Source: Thermomucor indicae-seudaticae
Lineage: Eukaryota; Mucoromycota; Mucoromycetes; Mucorales; Lichtheimiaceae
Direction of reading: 5' to 3'
Length of the DNA: 18,268 bases
Assembly (NCBI GenBank): GCA_000787465.1
Contig: JSYX01000629.1
Location: 1 to 18,268 of the forward strand
In this document: piece after piece, positions 1 through 11,188 of the stretch
Layout: each line of letters begins with the position of its first letter
How positions within the stretch are numbered: position 1 is the first letter of the stretch
Program-made: the position numbers and the translations under genes
Notes under the pieces: generated by a model
Told to the model about the DNA's origin: nothing
Database searches by the model: none
What the model saw: only the letters and a program-made list of their open reading frames with translations

Positions 1-30
1 GGACATATCATCAGTCAAGTATCGTCGTGG

Positions 31-1225
31 TTACGTGATTATGTAAACCCTATGCGAATGGATCTTGCTTATGGCATTTATGGTCCTCGAAACACCATTG
101 TACACGGAATCATACACCTCTCTAAGCACAAATTCTACGTGCCTGAACCTCTTGTGTAGACTGTACTGCTTTTTCCGAATGATTTCGCACAAACTCAAAA
201 AGAACAAGTTTTGGGACATAGATTCTTCTTGTTGCACCATGGGAAACGACGTAGAAAGCCGTAGCCACCCTTTGCAGTTGTCCGGCGTCATTCTATATAC
301 TGCTTGGGTGATTCTGCTAAGCAGAGCGTCGTGTGCATCTAGTTTATGTTTCTTAACAGCATTTTTCAGCTTCAAAAAATTACTCCCCGATAGGGTTCAC
401 GAAATGGGGGGAATCACGGTGGCAATGGTCATGGAATAAAGCCAAGTGAGCGGATCATGTCTTGTGTCTCTCCTGCTGCGTGTGGATTGGTGCGTTATTG
501 TACACGAAACAGCAGCCTGTGATCCCTCTTGCGCCGAGACGTTGAGCGACCATGTTCACGGACTCTTGAAAGTGGATTACTCGGGTGCCTCCATTTTCCG
601 ATGTTGTTGCACATGGCGGCAAGGACCGTTATATTGCGACTTTAGCTCTTGCAGGCTGGTTAGGGGAGATCGTGCAAAGTTGCGATGGATGTGCAAGTAA
701 CTCACAGTTGTGGAGGTATTGGGGTCCCCTCATTCATCAGCTTGTCCACGTACAATCCGCGCTCCAGACGCACCTCGGGAGAATCCCGTTGCTCGCGGTA
801 AACTTCGGCCTCCTTTAAATGTGAACGCACATCCCTTGATTTATGTGCTTGGGCAAAGCAGATAGCGAAATATCGGCAACCTGCGGGTGTCTTCCACCGA
901 GGTAGCTCTTGATCTCCTGTAACGTCGCTTCAGCCTAGTCTTCCAGAAATGCAAAGATGACTTCCGTATGCACATCGAGAAGCCTTGCGGGAGCTGTTCT
1001 TCCTCTGGGCTTTGCAGGTGTCAACACTGCATATTTCTCTGCAGCTTTCTTAAACGTTCTGTGATCAGTGGACTTTGTGATACCGGCCTGTTTAGCTGCT
1101 AGGTCGACCGATAATCCTTCGTTCAGCCAGGCGGTAAAAAAGATTCGCACTTGGGTCTCGTTAACTTTTTGGTAGCGCTTGAGTCTGCCGATGGGAGTCG
1201 TGTTGTTGATGTTGGTGTTGTTCAT
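31..1225 (-). pseudogene. Decayed IS630/Tc1-type DDE transposase
   Basis: The minus strand carries pieces of one transposase in the right order but in different frames. 1225-935 encodes an N-terminal helix-turn-helix region (reads NETQVRIFFTAWLNEGLS...) ending at a stop. Reading resumes through 934-about 730 with a frameshift near 822-830, giving a second HTH-like part (HPQVADISLSALPKHI) and the linker that precedes the DDE core. 508-479 reads FVYNNAPIHT, which corresponds to the second catalytic block of the family (usually MDNAPIH), with Asp replaced by Asn. 375-31 is the C-terminal part (KLKNAVKKHKL, then a leucine/arginine helix), as in IS630-like fungal transposases where it follows the third acid. 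The region of the first catalytic acid is not readable. Stops, frameshifts and the lost acid say it is dead. I found no terminal inverted repeats, so the ends of the element are unknown. Confidence 0.72.
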
Positions 1226-2508
1226 TATGTGGAAACGCTAAGCACTTTGCTTCAGAAACAGATGGTTGTAAGATATTTATATTTTATTCTGTTATTCTCG
1301 ATCAATATCTATATCATTTTGCTGCTTGGAACCGAAACAATCATGCTAATACTACGGAAAACTCGGTGCACGGGTGCGCGACACGGAAAGAAACCGAGGG
1401 ATATACTAATCAATGACGGGTCTAATGCATCCCCACCGAAACCCGCAGGCCAAGGTATATCTGTACAACAATCGGTAAAAGCGTGAGATGAGAGTAAGAA
1501 GCCAGCGTATGGCAGACATACTATGTCTTTACAGCCTCCTTGACGATGGTGGATTGAAGATGTATCCATTCTATGTTGGATTTCTCGTTTTGCAATATGA
1601 CTATCTTTTTAAATAGAACCTTTTTATGATCTTCTATCTCTCGTGTCAGACGACCATTCGATTGAGACTGCATGCTCAGCCCCTCTCCAAAGATCACGGT
1701 GCAGATAAGGGAAACGACGGTAGTATATGCTGTTCACCTATTATTGTCAAACAAAACGGGTTTCCTTAATCAAGCCCGTATCATATTAGAAAGCTAGAGT
1801 CTTCTAATAGATAATCGACTTGTCTGGGTCGTGCAAGAAGCAATTTTGATTCAACTAAGTAGAGTTACCTACATTTGTCTGGGAAATGACAAAATGTTGC
1901 TCTTATAATGCCAAGAGCATTATACATTCCGTAACAACTTTCTCAGGAGAGATGTTTCTCTTTCCTTAGCGCAAAATGGTCCTTTTGGTCCAGGAACGTC
2001 GGTCCTGGGTATGCAAAACATAAGAGTTATCTTGTCACTTAACTCTCCCAGTTTGGAAAAATCGTGTTCCCAACGAATCGTCATGCGCAACATGTTTCCA
2101 GAGAGGATTGCCAAATTCGGGGAACCCGCCGCCTGTTATCAAGGACTTTCTCGGTTTTTCATGTTACTGCTAATCATTGCTGTTGCCTCAGATCAGAGGC
2201 GGTTTCTGGGTTCAGAGAACCGTCAACATCTACTATATCTTTGTTCGGTTGTACGCGGTACTTGTATGGTCACGCTGTATGTTGCGCAGCAAAGGAGCAT
2301 CCCGATGATTGAGCGACACGCTACCGCACCATCGTTGATCCATATCAACGGCGTCTGCCGGCACGACATTGACTGCCTAGTTGCGATCCGTCTGTGTCAA
2401 GCGAGTAAAGATTGACTTGAACAGTCCGTGTTCCGAGAAGTTATCAGTAGTCTTGTGCATGGCCCGGGGCACCCATTTCATTGTTTGACTTGGTGTCACC
2501 TCGTTAGA
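1226..2508. other. Intergenic, no supported gene
   Basis: This stretch of about 1.3 kb has short open frames on both strands (for example 2011-2415 plus, 1309-1569 minus). None shows a recognisable motif, a coherent amphipathic or domain-like composition, or splice sites that extend it. The part from about 1230 to 1350 flanks the start of the transposase remnant and may include its outer end, but no inverted repeat could be paired by eye. Confidence 0.5.
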
Positions 2509-2517
2509 GTATATAAC
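2509..2517 (+). promoter_or_regulatory. TATA box of the FEN1-like nuclease gene
   Basis: GTATATAAC lies 41 bp before the ATG at 2558. The spacing fits a TATA box with a short 5' leader, and it supports the chosen start, since transcription would begin close to the first MG(I) codon. Confidence 0.45.
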
Positions 2518-2557
2518 AGTATGGTGCCGTGGCAGCATCTTTTTCATCTACATCGCA

Positions 2558-4313
2558 ATGGGAATCGAGGCCCTCACAAAGTTCTTCAAGGATCCAGAAA
2601 AGCATTTTTACCAGAGAAAGAACTGCCTGGTCAGATACTTTGACGAGCAGAATGTCGATGCTGTCTTCATCGATTTTTGTTCCGTTTTTTCTGGTCACCT
2701 TAAACACTATACTGCAGTACCTCTTTTGAGTTTAACTCTTGCAAAAGATGGCATAACGAGTGTGAATACTAAAGAAGATGGTGTAAAACGTGAGTAACCA
2801 TGTCGCCAGATGCAATTACGGATGAGGCCGCTCGATAAAGGTTATTGACATGCCTGTCTAGCATTGGACGTACCAGCAGACGTTGACGCGACGGTCGAGG
2901 AATTTGTCAAGCGCATCGTCGAATTGTCGCAGAAGCTTTTCCCCAAGTCCAGTTCCAAGAAACGTCAAGTTTGCTTAGTTATCGACGGACGAGTTCCAGA
3001 ACTGAAAACCTGTGGTGACTTCGAGTACCACTTTAAAAATTATCTAAAAATTAAGGAGGCCGTTAAGAATCAAAGTTACAAAAACGAAGGCGAATTTGCG
3101 AAAGCAGCTAGAAAATGGATTCACTTCTCTACTGAAGTGAAGCGCTCCATCGTCAAGGTACAAACGCATGAAACAAGGACATATCTCTTCTGGTACGACG
3201 GTGTTAGTTGACTAAGATTTTTGATACGGCAGCAACTTTCAGAGGCAGGCATACCACGATATAAAAGCATACCAAGATATAACAGACGTACGATGGACGG
3301 AGGGCTTTCATTCTTTGAAAGCATATTCGAAGCGGATCCCCAAGTGATCACACTGGCTGATGAATGGGGCTCGACCGCAGCACTTCTTCATAAAGACTGG
3401 GACCTTTTCGTTTATGGAGGGTGCTTAGACAACATAGTGAGTGTCCTACCCCACCCAAGATAGCTTGGACATGAAAAACTAACTATGGCCCCAGAGAGTC
3501 CCGTGCAAGGTTAATTGGCCTCCCCCTAAAAAAAAGAATAAACCTTACAACAACGCTGGCAAAATCGAAGGATCCGTTTGCACGAAGATCGACTTACTGG
3601 AAAAACTCGAGCTTAGAAGACAGGATGAAGACTGGCATGTCGTAAGTCTTTATGGAACGACTATGCAGTTTGATGACTCGCTAACTGCTTCTCGTCTTCA
3701 AAGGCTGAGAAGCGATTGTTGGTAATTGCAGTCTTCTGCGGAAACGACTATGCTAAACCCATCGACGGCATTTCCTTCGAGACAATTAGGACGTTATGCT
3801 TGGAAGTAGAAGATGCTTCTACTTTAGCAGTTGATCAACTATACGAAAAAGTATGTACAAAAATTGTTTTTCACGAGTAGAATTCTGACTAAAAGCGGAT
3901 GATTGTGTTAGGTTTTGGTCCGTATCAAGCAAGTTGCTTGCGAAAAGAAGATCGATGTCAGTCTATATCGGGAGCAGAAGTTCAAGGACGCGCTCCATCA
4001 ATTTTGTCGCTCGGCAGTTTACCGTCCCGACGGGAGTGGAGAACCAGAACGTTTGGACTATTTCGCTTTGGCAGGAGAACAAAGGGCCCAGATCCAAAGA
4101 CTAGTAGAGCGCGATTTAACGACTGTGTTATTGGAAACGCTCCGTACGGCACTCGAAGGAGTATCGGAAAAGGAGCGCTTACAGGTCTTCAAGAGCTTTT
4201 CGCCTAGCAGCAAAAGTAATGGTGCCAATGACATTGCGGACCGATCTGAGGACATCGGCGACTTGTGTACGTCGTTTTCGCAGATGCAAGGACCCAAGGA
4301 TGATACAGAATAG
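2558..4313 (+). CDS. FEN1/XPG (Rad2) superfamily PIN-like nuclease, six exons, 475 aa
   Basis: Exons: 2558-2789, 2862-3157, 3233-3436, 3495-3641, 3704-3850, 3912-4313; introns are 58-75 nt, all GT-AG, and all frames join. The protein starts MGIEALTKFF, like the MGI-x-L start of FEN1/XPG nucleases. Acidic residues fall where the two-metal active site expects them: D39 (VFIDFCSVF), D119 (CLVIDGRVPELK), E209 and D211 (FEADPQ), D231 and D233 (HKDWDLFVYG), D308 (FCGNDYAKPIDGIS, the H3TH region). This predicts an active structure-specific or 5' nuclease on DNA or RNA. About 475 aa with no PCNA-binding QxxLxxFF motif at the C-terminus (ends GPKDDTE) argues against the orthodox replication FEN1. It could be an Asteroid- or XPG-like paralogue or a lineage-specific family, possibly once carried by a mobile element. 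The superfamily is clear; the substrate is not. Confidence 0.85.
3249..3284 (+). repeat. 18-bp tandem duplication inside the nuclease exon 3
   Basis: Two adjacent 18-bp units (3249-3266 and 3267-3284) match at 16 of 18 positions. They encode the doubled peptide GIPRYKSIPRYNRR just before the FEADPQ active-site block. The frame is kept, so the duplication lengthens a loop by six residues and does not break the protein. Confidence 0.7.
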
Positions 4314-4504
4314 CGCGGAAGAGGGTCTGGCCACAGGATAATCAGGGGGACAAGGCATTGTACAAGATAGTCTTTGGTTGCGAGGAAAAGACATATATAT
4401 ACATACCTATCGAAAGGTTATAAAAGGAAGACACCTCATGCCACAATATCGAACCATTTTTTCCTTAAGCCTAATAGGATTCTCTTGCGCAAAGCGGTCA
4501 TGTC

Positions 4505-4896
4505 CACTACGGGAAAAATAATCCTTGAATTTTGATTATGCCAGGATAAAGTAAAGGATATGTCCTAGAATTAAAGGTTACGTAAAGGATGATGCTTGAA
4601 TTCAAGGACTAGTTCAATGATAATTTAAAGATCGTATCCTTGAATTCAATGATTACTGCCTTTTGCAATAACTATAGTCTATACCCAATCCGAAGCATTT
4701 GCATGACCTTGGAAGATGGGTTGCCACGAAACGGAAATTGAGAACTCGGACCTTGACTAGGTCAGTCCCGCGATAGAAGCTGAAAGTTATCGTTAAACAA
4801 CACTTTAATCGCTCGAATGCAAGCTTTATTCAAGGATAGTTCCAAGGATTATCCAAGAATATATGTTTGGATTGAAGGATTAGTTTTCCCGTAGTG
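4505..4896. mobile_element. CACTA-like miniature transposon (392 bp)
   Basis: The left end (from 4505) reads CACTACGGGAAAAATAATCC and the reverse complement of the right end (from 4896) reads CACTACGGGAAAACTAATCC; over 26 bp the two ends match at 24 positions. The start CACTA and a following G/A-rich stretch are typical of CACTA (EnSpm) elements. Repeated subterminal motifs of the type ATCCTTGAA or TTCAAGGAT occur at 4521, 4595-4608 (within a 12-bp palindrome), 4636-4649, 4828-4837 and 4842-4849, as expected for transposase-binding repeats. The flanking 3 bp are GTC and TTC, an imperfect candidate for the 3-bp target duplication of CACTA elements. It has no coding capacity, so it would be mobilised by a transposase made elsewhere. 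Confidence 0.75.
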
Positions 4897-5287
4897 TTCA
4901 GTTTACACCGAATAAACTGAAAGGTATCGTATGATGACCTTTCCTAGTGATTTTATTTCCCTGCACTTCAGAAAAAGAGTACTGAACCGAACGGTGCATG
5001 GTCACTTCATTCTCCGCCACGTGTTTTTTTAACATTGTTCGATCATGGCTCTTGACAAAAATATAGCCTAAACGCAGACAGAGAACAGCGGCAAATGCGC
5101 TGGATTTTAGGTGAAAATTGACGTTATCATATGTCGCAAAGAAAAGGTAATAGCGCAACTTCAAAATAAACAAGAGTATGACGTGATCTGACGAATGCAG
5201 CTTATTTTCGGGAAAACGCATTGACAATGATCCTGGTTACACATATTGATTCATTGCCATGCATTTAATTACTCAGGTACATACTCA
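4897..5287. other. Intergenic, distal upstream of the aminotransferase
   Basis: No supported gene. A 109-codon open frame on the minus strand (4898-5227) starts next to the transposon end, but has no recognisable motif and is probably chance. A CRE-like TGACGTGA sits at 5179-5186. Confidence 0.4.
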
Positions 5288-5296
5288 ATGACTCAT
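5288..5296. promoter_or_regulatory. Gcn4/CPC1-type binding site ATGACTCAT
   Basis: A perfect 9-bp palindromic ATGACTCAT lies 155 bp before the ATG of the aminotransferase gene. This is the full consensus of the bZIP activator Gcn4/CPC-1/CpcA, which turns on amino-acid biosynthesis genes during amino-acid starvation. It sits in the loop of a 7-bp inverted repeat (5281-5287 with 5299-5305). The position and the downstream gene make a functional site likely, though a 9-mer can occur by chance. Confidence 0.55.
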
Positions 5297-5450
5297 GCTG
5301 AGTATTGTATGATGTTGTAGTGAGGGCCCGAATGCTCGGGATTTTATGGTGGATCGAAAGAGCTGAGAATCAAAAAGTGCCGAGAATCCCGATTATCATT
5401 CCTCTTTTTACTGGGTATCTCGTTATCTTCCTCTTGTTCTGCGCGAAAAC

Positions 5451-7222
<1,772 letters not shown>

Positions 7223-8063
7223 AACAGAAAAAACCATAACCATGCATCTCGTAATTTGTCATTCATGTGTAGAGTCAGTCTTGTATTATTTGCTAGAAAA
7301 TAACTCCATGTAAACTGCCGAGTACCCAATATAATGTGATTTACTATTTCCACGGGTCCCGCGGTACAATTAGCACCACAGATCGGACAAGTAGCGACAG
7401 ATGGAAAGCGGTTCTGGGGAAGCTAGACGATGACGGGAAAAGACTATGACGAATAAGTGTGGCAGCGTCAGAACGCCAACCACAAAAAGGTTATCTCGAC
7501 AGCACGGTTGCCTGCTCGGTCTAGAACTGCATATTCCATCCGGCATACGATAAGTACCAGCCAGCAAAACATAAAGAATGTTCTTTCCATGTCACAACCA
7601 CAATGAATAGTGCTCGAGGTACTTGTGATGTATACCGAGCCAGGACCATCCCCCAAACCAAATCACATGCTCGTGCGCGTGTGGAGGCAACTTAGTGTAC
7701 AGAGTTTGCAAAGGCGCACAAAGAGTGGGCACTGGATATGTGATGGAACCGCACAAGGACCAGCGACAACGGCAGCACCCTCACAAGAAAAGATTGTGTA
7801 GATCGGCGAAGGTTCCTTTGCTACCGGTCTCGTTATTAGGGTTGACCATATAATCGGTTGAGGAATCAGATCGATTCAATGCCGCCGGTGTATGTGCGCT
7901 CTCCCAACGAGGTCTGAAATATACCGCCTCCACTATTTGTTCTCCTGTCTGCTCAGGAACTCTCTATGTAGGAGGACTAAAGGGGTTTAATCGTGGTCTC
8001 TGTGCGATATTTACAGTAAAAAGCTTACCAGGAGTGGCTGACCACATGTTGTCATGCACCTTG
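7223..8063. other. Intergenic, no supported gene
   Basis: It holds the 3' region of the aminotransferase gene (no clear AATAAA) and then about 700 bp with only short, motif-free frames on both strands (for example 7370-7567 minus, 7610-7801 plus). No repeats or RNA genes were recognised. Confidence 0.4.
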
Positions 8064-8620
8064 TTAGGTGTCACTAGACTTCTTCAACTCCTGCCATATC
8101 GACCTTGGTACTTCCGCTACCACACCTTTTTCCCGTACTGCAGACGTGGAGCTTATTTCCTCTCCCCACTTGATCTCGACACGTCCGTGCCTCGATCTGC
8201 AGGCCGGAAGCGGTAGAAATCACGGCGTCAACCTAGACTTCTTTGAAGGAAGCCTTCTATTAATGGCGGCTTCCTTTGCCAGGGACGGCACTTTTGGGAG
8301 GGAACCTGGTTATTTCCATCAATTATCGTCCTTTTTCAACTAAAGACCAACAACAAGCTCTTACGTTGCCTGATCCCAAACTTGTCGTGCAGATCTTAGT
8401 CCCAAACGTGTTCAAAGGATCATCAACACCGAATGCCATCAGAGTGGCGGGATTCGCACTCGTACCACCTGTCTTGACACCCAGGCTGACATGTTCCAGA
8501 ATGACATTTGCAACGGTGGACAAATGTCCCCGTCATGATGCCTTCCAGCTTTTCTGGTAATTCTGGATCGAGCTTTTCCAAGTTGAGCGTTTTGAAAAAG
8601 AATTGGTAGAAGGAAATACG
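8064..8620 (-). pseudogene. Probable decayed two-exon gene, unrecognised
   Basis: Minus-strand pieces look like protein in sequence: 8620-8528 (reads LEKLDPELPEKLEGIMTG), then in another frame 8523-8365 (STVANVILEHVSLGVKTGG, then ANPATLMAFGVDDPLN). A GTAAGA donor at 8364 and an AG acceptor at 8233-8234 bound a 132-nt candidate intron that keeps phase 0 and leads into VDAVISTASGLQIEAR. After that a frame change near 8185 gives RVEIKWGEEISSTSAVREK and a stop at 8064-8066; the unshifted frame also stays open for about 20 codons. The ANPATL...GVDDPLN part vaguely recalls fungal DUF3712/LEA-like proteins, which is a guess. Two or more frame changes and no clear start suggest a dead gene lying downstream of the ferric reductase on the same strand. 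Confidence 0.35.
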
Positions 8621-8868
8621 TTTGAGGCAACACGTAATCGAGGTTTATAAGTCAGAAGAATTGGCGTGCTTGTGGTGCTCAACGTGCTTATTGTGCCGCA
8701 GGGTCTGTGGCATATGACGTAGAACCAAAGCGGATTATATTTGCAGTTGATAAGGATGTTCACGTTTATAAAGTACATAATATAAGATCATTTTTTGGAG
8801 TAAAAATACAACTGGGGAAAGGAAAGGAAGGGAAAGGGGAATAGAGGGGAGATATATGGATACGCCAT

Positions 8869-10469
8869 TTAGTATTCAAAGTCTTCTGTATGCAGATATG
8901 GAACGCGTCCGCCTAAGCTGCTGATGGATGCAACGGCGTTCTTGATCTTGGCACTGAAACCAGCAGGGCCGCAAGCTAGTGTGGAAAATTCGATTAGTTT
9001 CTCTTTGCCAAGAAACAGCAATAAACAAACTTACCAAAGACGCCTAGATCGTTGCCATTCAGGGCTTGAATGTAAGAAAGAGGATCGACGCGCTGTCCCT
9101 CAGTAAGCTGGACCATCGAAGTCTCCTTCTCCTCATCGGGATCGACTTTCTCGTTGATATCGGACTCTTGCTGTTTGCGCGTGACATAGAAATGGCAAAA
9201 GACCCTGGGTCCGTTTTCCTTGTCTGCCTGAGACATGGTAGTTGTCAATTCTTGCTTGAACCAGTCGAGTTCGCCAGCTTGACGGACGGACCAGCAAAAG
9301 TGGATTTCCTTTGTGCGAGCTTGGCGATGCTGACAGGCGCGCAAGCTTCGGAGCAACCGAACGCCAAAGGTGATACCGGCACCGGCGACCATGATTGCGA
9401 TGGTGTCGTGGTTTGCCAATAACTTGGCCGGTTCCAAACCGTTGCCGCAAGGGCCGGACACGAACGCAACGACTTCCTTGCTGTCACCGGTGAACTCGTG
9501 GAGCTTCTTGGTAAAGTTGCCACGGACGCAGGCATGGATTTCGACGGTGTCCGGGTAGCCGTCCGAGATGCTGGTGATGGTGAAGGGGTGCCACTCGAAC
9601 CAGGAGATGGCCGGAATATGAATGTAGATGTGCTGACCGGGGCGATGATGCATCAAGGGACTTGCTAAGCGGAAGGATACCCTGGTACAACCGTTGGGAA
9701 GAACATCGAGCCTTGCACGCGCCAATCGCGACTTGACGAACCAGCCGGCTACAAAGTTCAGAACGTAGCAGACGAAACCAGCCAGGAAGAAGCGTACGGC
9801 GTACGGTGTGTGGGCTGCGATCGCGCCAAGGAATCCAAAGACGAGCACATGCGTGATCTGGAAGCCTTCATAGAAGCGGCGTCGAACAGGGGGAAGACTG
9901 CCTAGGAAGACCAAGCAGAGGCAGACGTAGCCTGCCAAACCGAGCTGGACCTTTCGGGTTGCGAGCTGCATCTGGACGAAGCCAGGGAACTGGGACCAAT
10001 TCTGGAAGAATAGGGACATATGAACCGTGGCAAGGACGACGACAATGGTAGCCAGCGATCGATGCAAAAAGTTGAGTTTGACAGGAGAGACGCCGGTCAG
10101 GAGGGCAACGATCGAGTTCTTGCCGGTGGAAGCCATCATGAAGGGCACGATAGCCACGACCAAAAAACCAGCTCGGCTTGAGTTGGCAGCCAGATTAACA
10201 TTGCAAAGCAATAAGGGTAGCACAGCCGTCAATACCGCAAGGACCAGGAGGATCGCACCGATCGGAGGAAACTGCCAGCGTCGAATCATGCAGGTGTAGC
10301 TGAGCTTGTTGATCACATATCGTTCGAACGTGGTCGCGCCCCAGCGGTAGGAAAGAAAATGTCGTGCGGCCACCAGAAAAATGCAACCAGCCAAGATACT
10401 GGCCATGGTCACCGCATACGGCATACTTTGGCTCCAGGGTTTCTGTTCATCCAAAGCGTCAGGGTCCAT
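8869..10469 (-). CDS. Ferric reductase-like flavocytochrome b (FRE/NOX superfamily), 513 aa
   Basis: Minus strand, exons 10469-9035 and 8975-8869, with a 59-nt GT-AG intron that cuts the last nucleotide-binding motif; splicing gives ACGPAGF (479-485) and the end HTEDFEY. Order of parts: short N-terminus, about 7 membrane segments (residues 17-240), then FAD and NAD(P)H domains. Bis-haem histidines are H136/H150 (13 residues between) and H207/H220. The FAD motif is HPFTITS (294-300), the pyridine-nucleotide motif GAGITFG (363-369). It should move electrons from cytosolic NAD(P)H through FAD and two haems across a membrane to Fe(III) or Cu(II) chelates. At 513 aa it is shorter than yeast Fre proteins (about 700) because it lacks the long N-terminal outer domain. 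A superoxide-producing oxidase is possible but less likely. A hydrophilic acidic insert (about 440-460) precedes the end. Confidence 0.92.
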
Positions 10470-10542
10470 TTTTGGGGGGGCAATAATAAGGTAAGTAAGT
10501 GTAAAAGACGAGGACGGGAAAGAGGAATTTCACTTGAACAAG

Positions 10543-10550
10543 TTTATATA
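10543..10550 (-). promoter_or_regulatory. TATA box of the ferric reductase gene
   Basis: On the minus strand this reads TATATAAA, 74 bp before the ATG at 10469. It is the only TATA-like site close to the start and fits the short fungal 5' leader. Confidence 0.5.
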
Positions 10551-10580
10551 GGTGCCTTTAGCTTTCGGAGTCAGTGTTAG

Positions 10581-10585
10581 CCAAT
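10581..10585 (+). promoter_or_regulatory. CCAAT box in the ferric reductase promoter
   Basis: CCAATCA lies about 112 bp upstream of the ferric reductase ATG and 30 bp beyond its TATA box. The HAP/CCAAT-binding complex, with HapX, controls iron genes in many fungi, so the site is plausible; single CCAAT pentamers are common by chance. Confidence 0.35.
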
Positions 10586-11188
10586 CACAGCAACTTGTAA
10601 AGCAAAAACCTCTCTTTGGTAAATTACCGGCTGGGGGAGAAACAGGTCGTGTGCATCACGAACCTGTTTGAAACAACCTATAAAATCAGTTAAACTGAAA
10701 CGCACACAACATCTATAAAGTAGATAATCACTTGAGGCCAATAAAAAGGTGATTGACATGAACGTGGACTGATTGTTTCCAAGAGCCGATAACATCTGTG
10801 TAATACCAGCAGTGCATAAACTTCTTTATAGGCTACACAATACAAGGATATGAGATATGCCGTGACAACAATTTGCAAGTCTTGTGAAACATCAGAAAAT
10901 CTCGATCTGAGGTACAGAGATCGACGGAGCATCTGTTTGTCTCTGCCAAGATTGGGCCCGCGGATGGCCCCGATTCATTTTATTGACAACAGAGTGAGGT
11001 GGGAGAAGAGATCAATCCCTGATTGCAAGTGATAATTTTGATTTGCCTTCACTGCGAGACCTCGAATTGAATAACCCGTGCAGTAAATGATCTGCGGAAT
11101 GGAAATAAATAAGGAAGTTGAGCTGTGCACCCTGCGATTTTGACATTGTGCAACTCAGAAAAGAAAATTCTCGGCTAAATTCTCATCC
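10586..11188. other. Divergent intergenic region between ferric reductase and OTU gene
   Basis: No gene is seen. It contains an inverted repeat (10640-10651 with 10657-10669; 12 of 13 bases pair with one bulge, loop TGCAT) and two HGATAR-type sites, AGATAA at 10722-10727 and CGATAA at 10787-10792, of the kind bound by iron-responsive GATA repressors. Regulatory use is inference. Confidence 0.35.

Noticed and set aside
2011..2415. 134-codon plus-strand open frame upstream of the nuclease
   Set aside because: Composition and lack of any domain-like pattern; other frames in the same stretch look equally random, and no splice link to 2558 is needed.
3159..3211. Continuation of nuclease exon 2 to a stop at 3211
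   Set aside because: A GTACAA donor at 3158, a TTGACTAAG branch-like site and an AG at 3232 join VKRSIVK to QLSEAGIPRY in phase and restore the family order, so the read-through is intronic.
4898..5227. 109-codon minus-strand open frame next to the transposon end
   Set aside because: No motif, no splice or start context, aromatic/basic-rich composition; probably chance in AT-rich DNA.
5299..5340. Small hairpin CCCGA...TCGGG as a terminator
   Set aside because: Intrinsic hairpin terminators do not apply to RNA polymerase II genes; the 5-bp stem is within chance.
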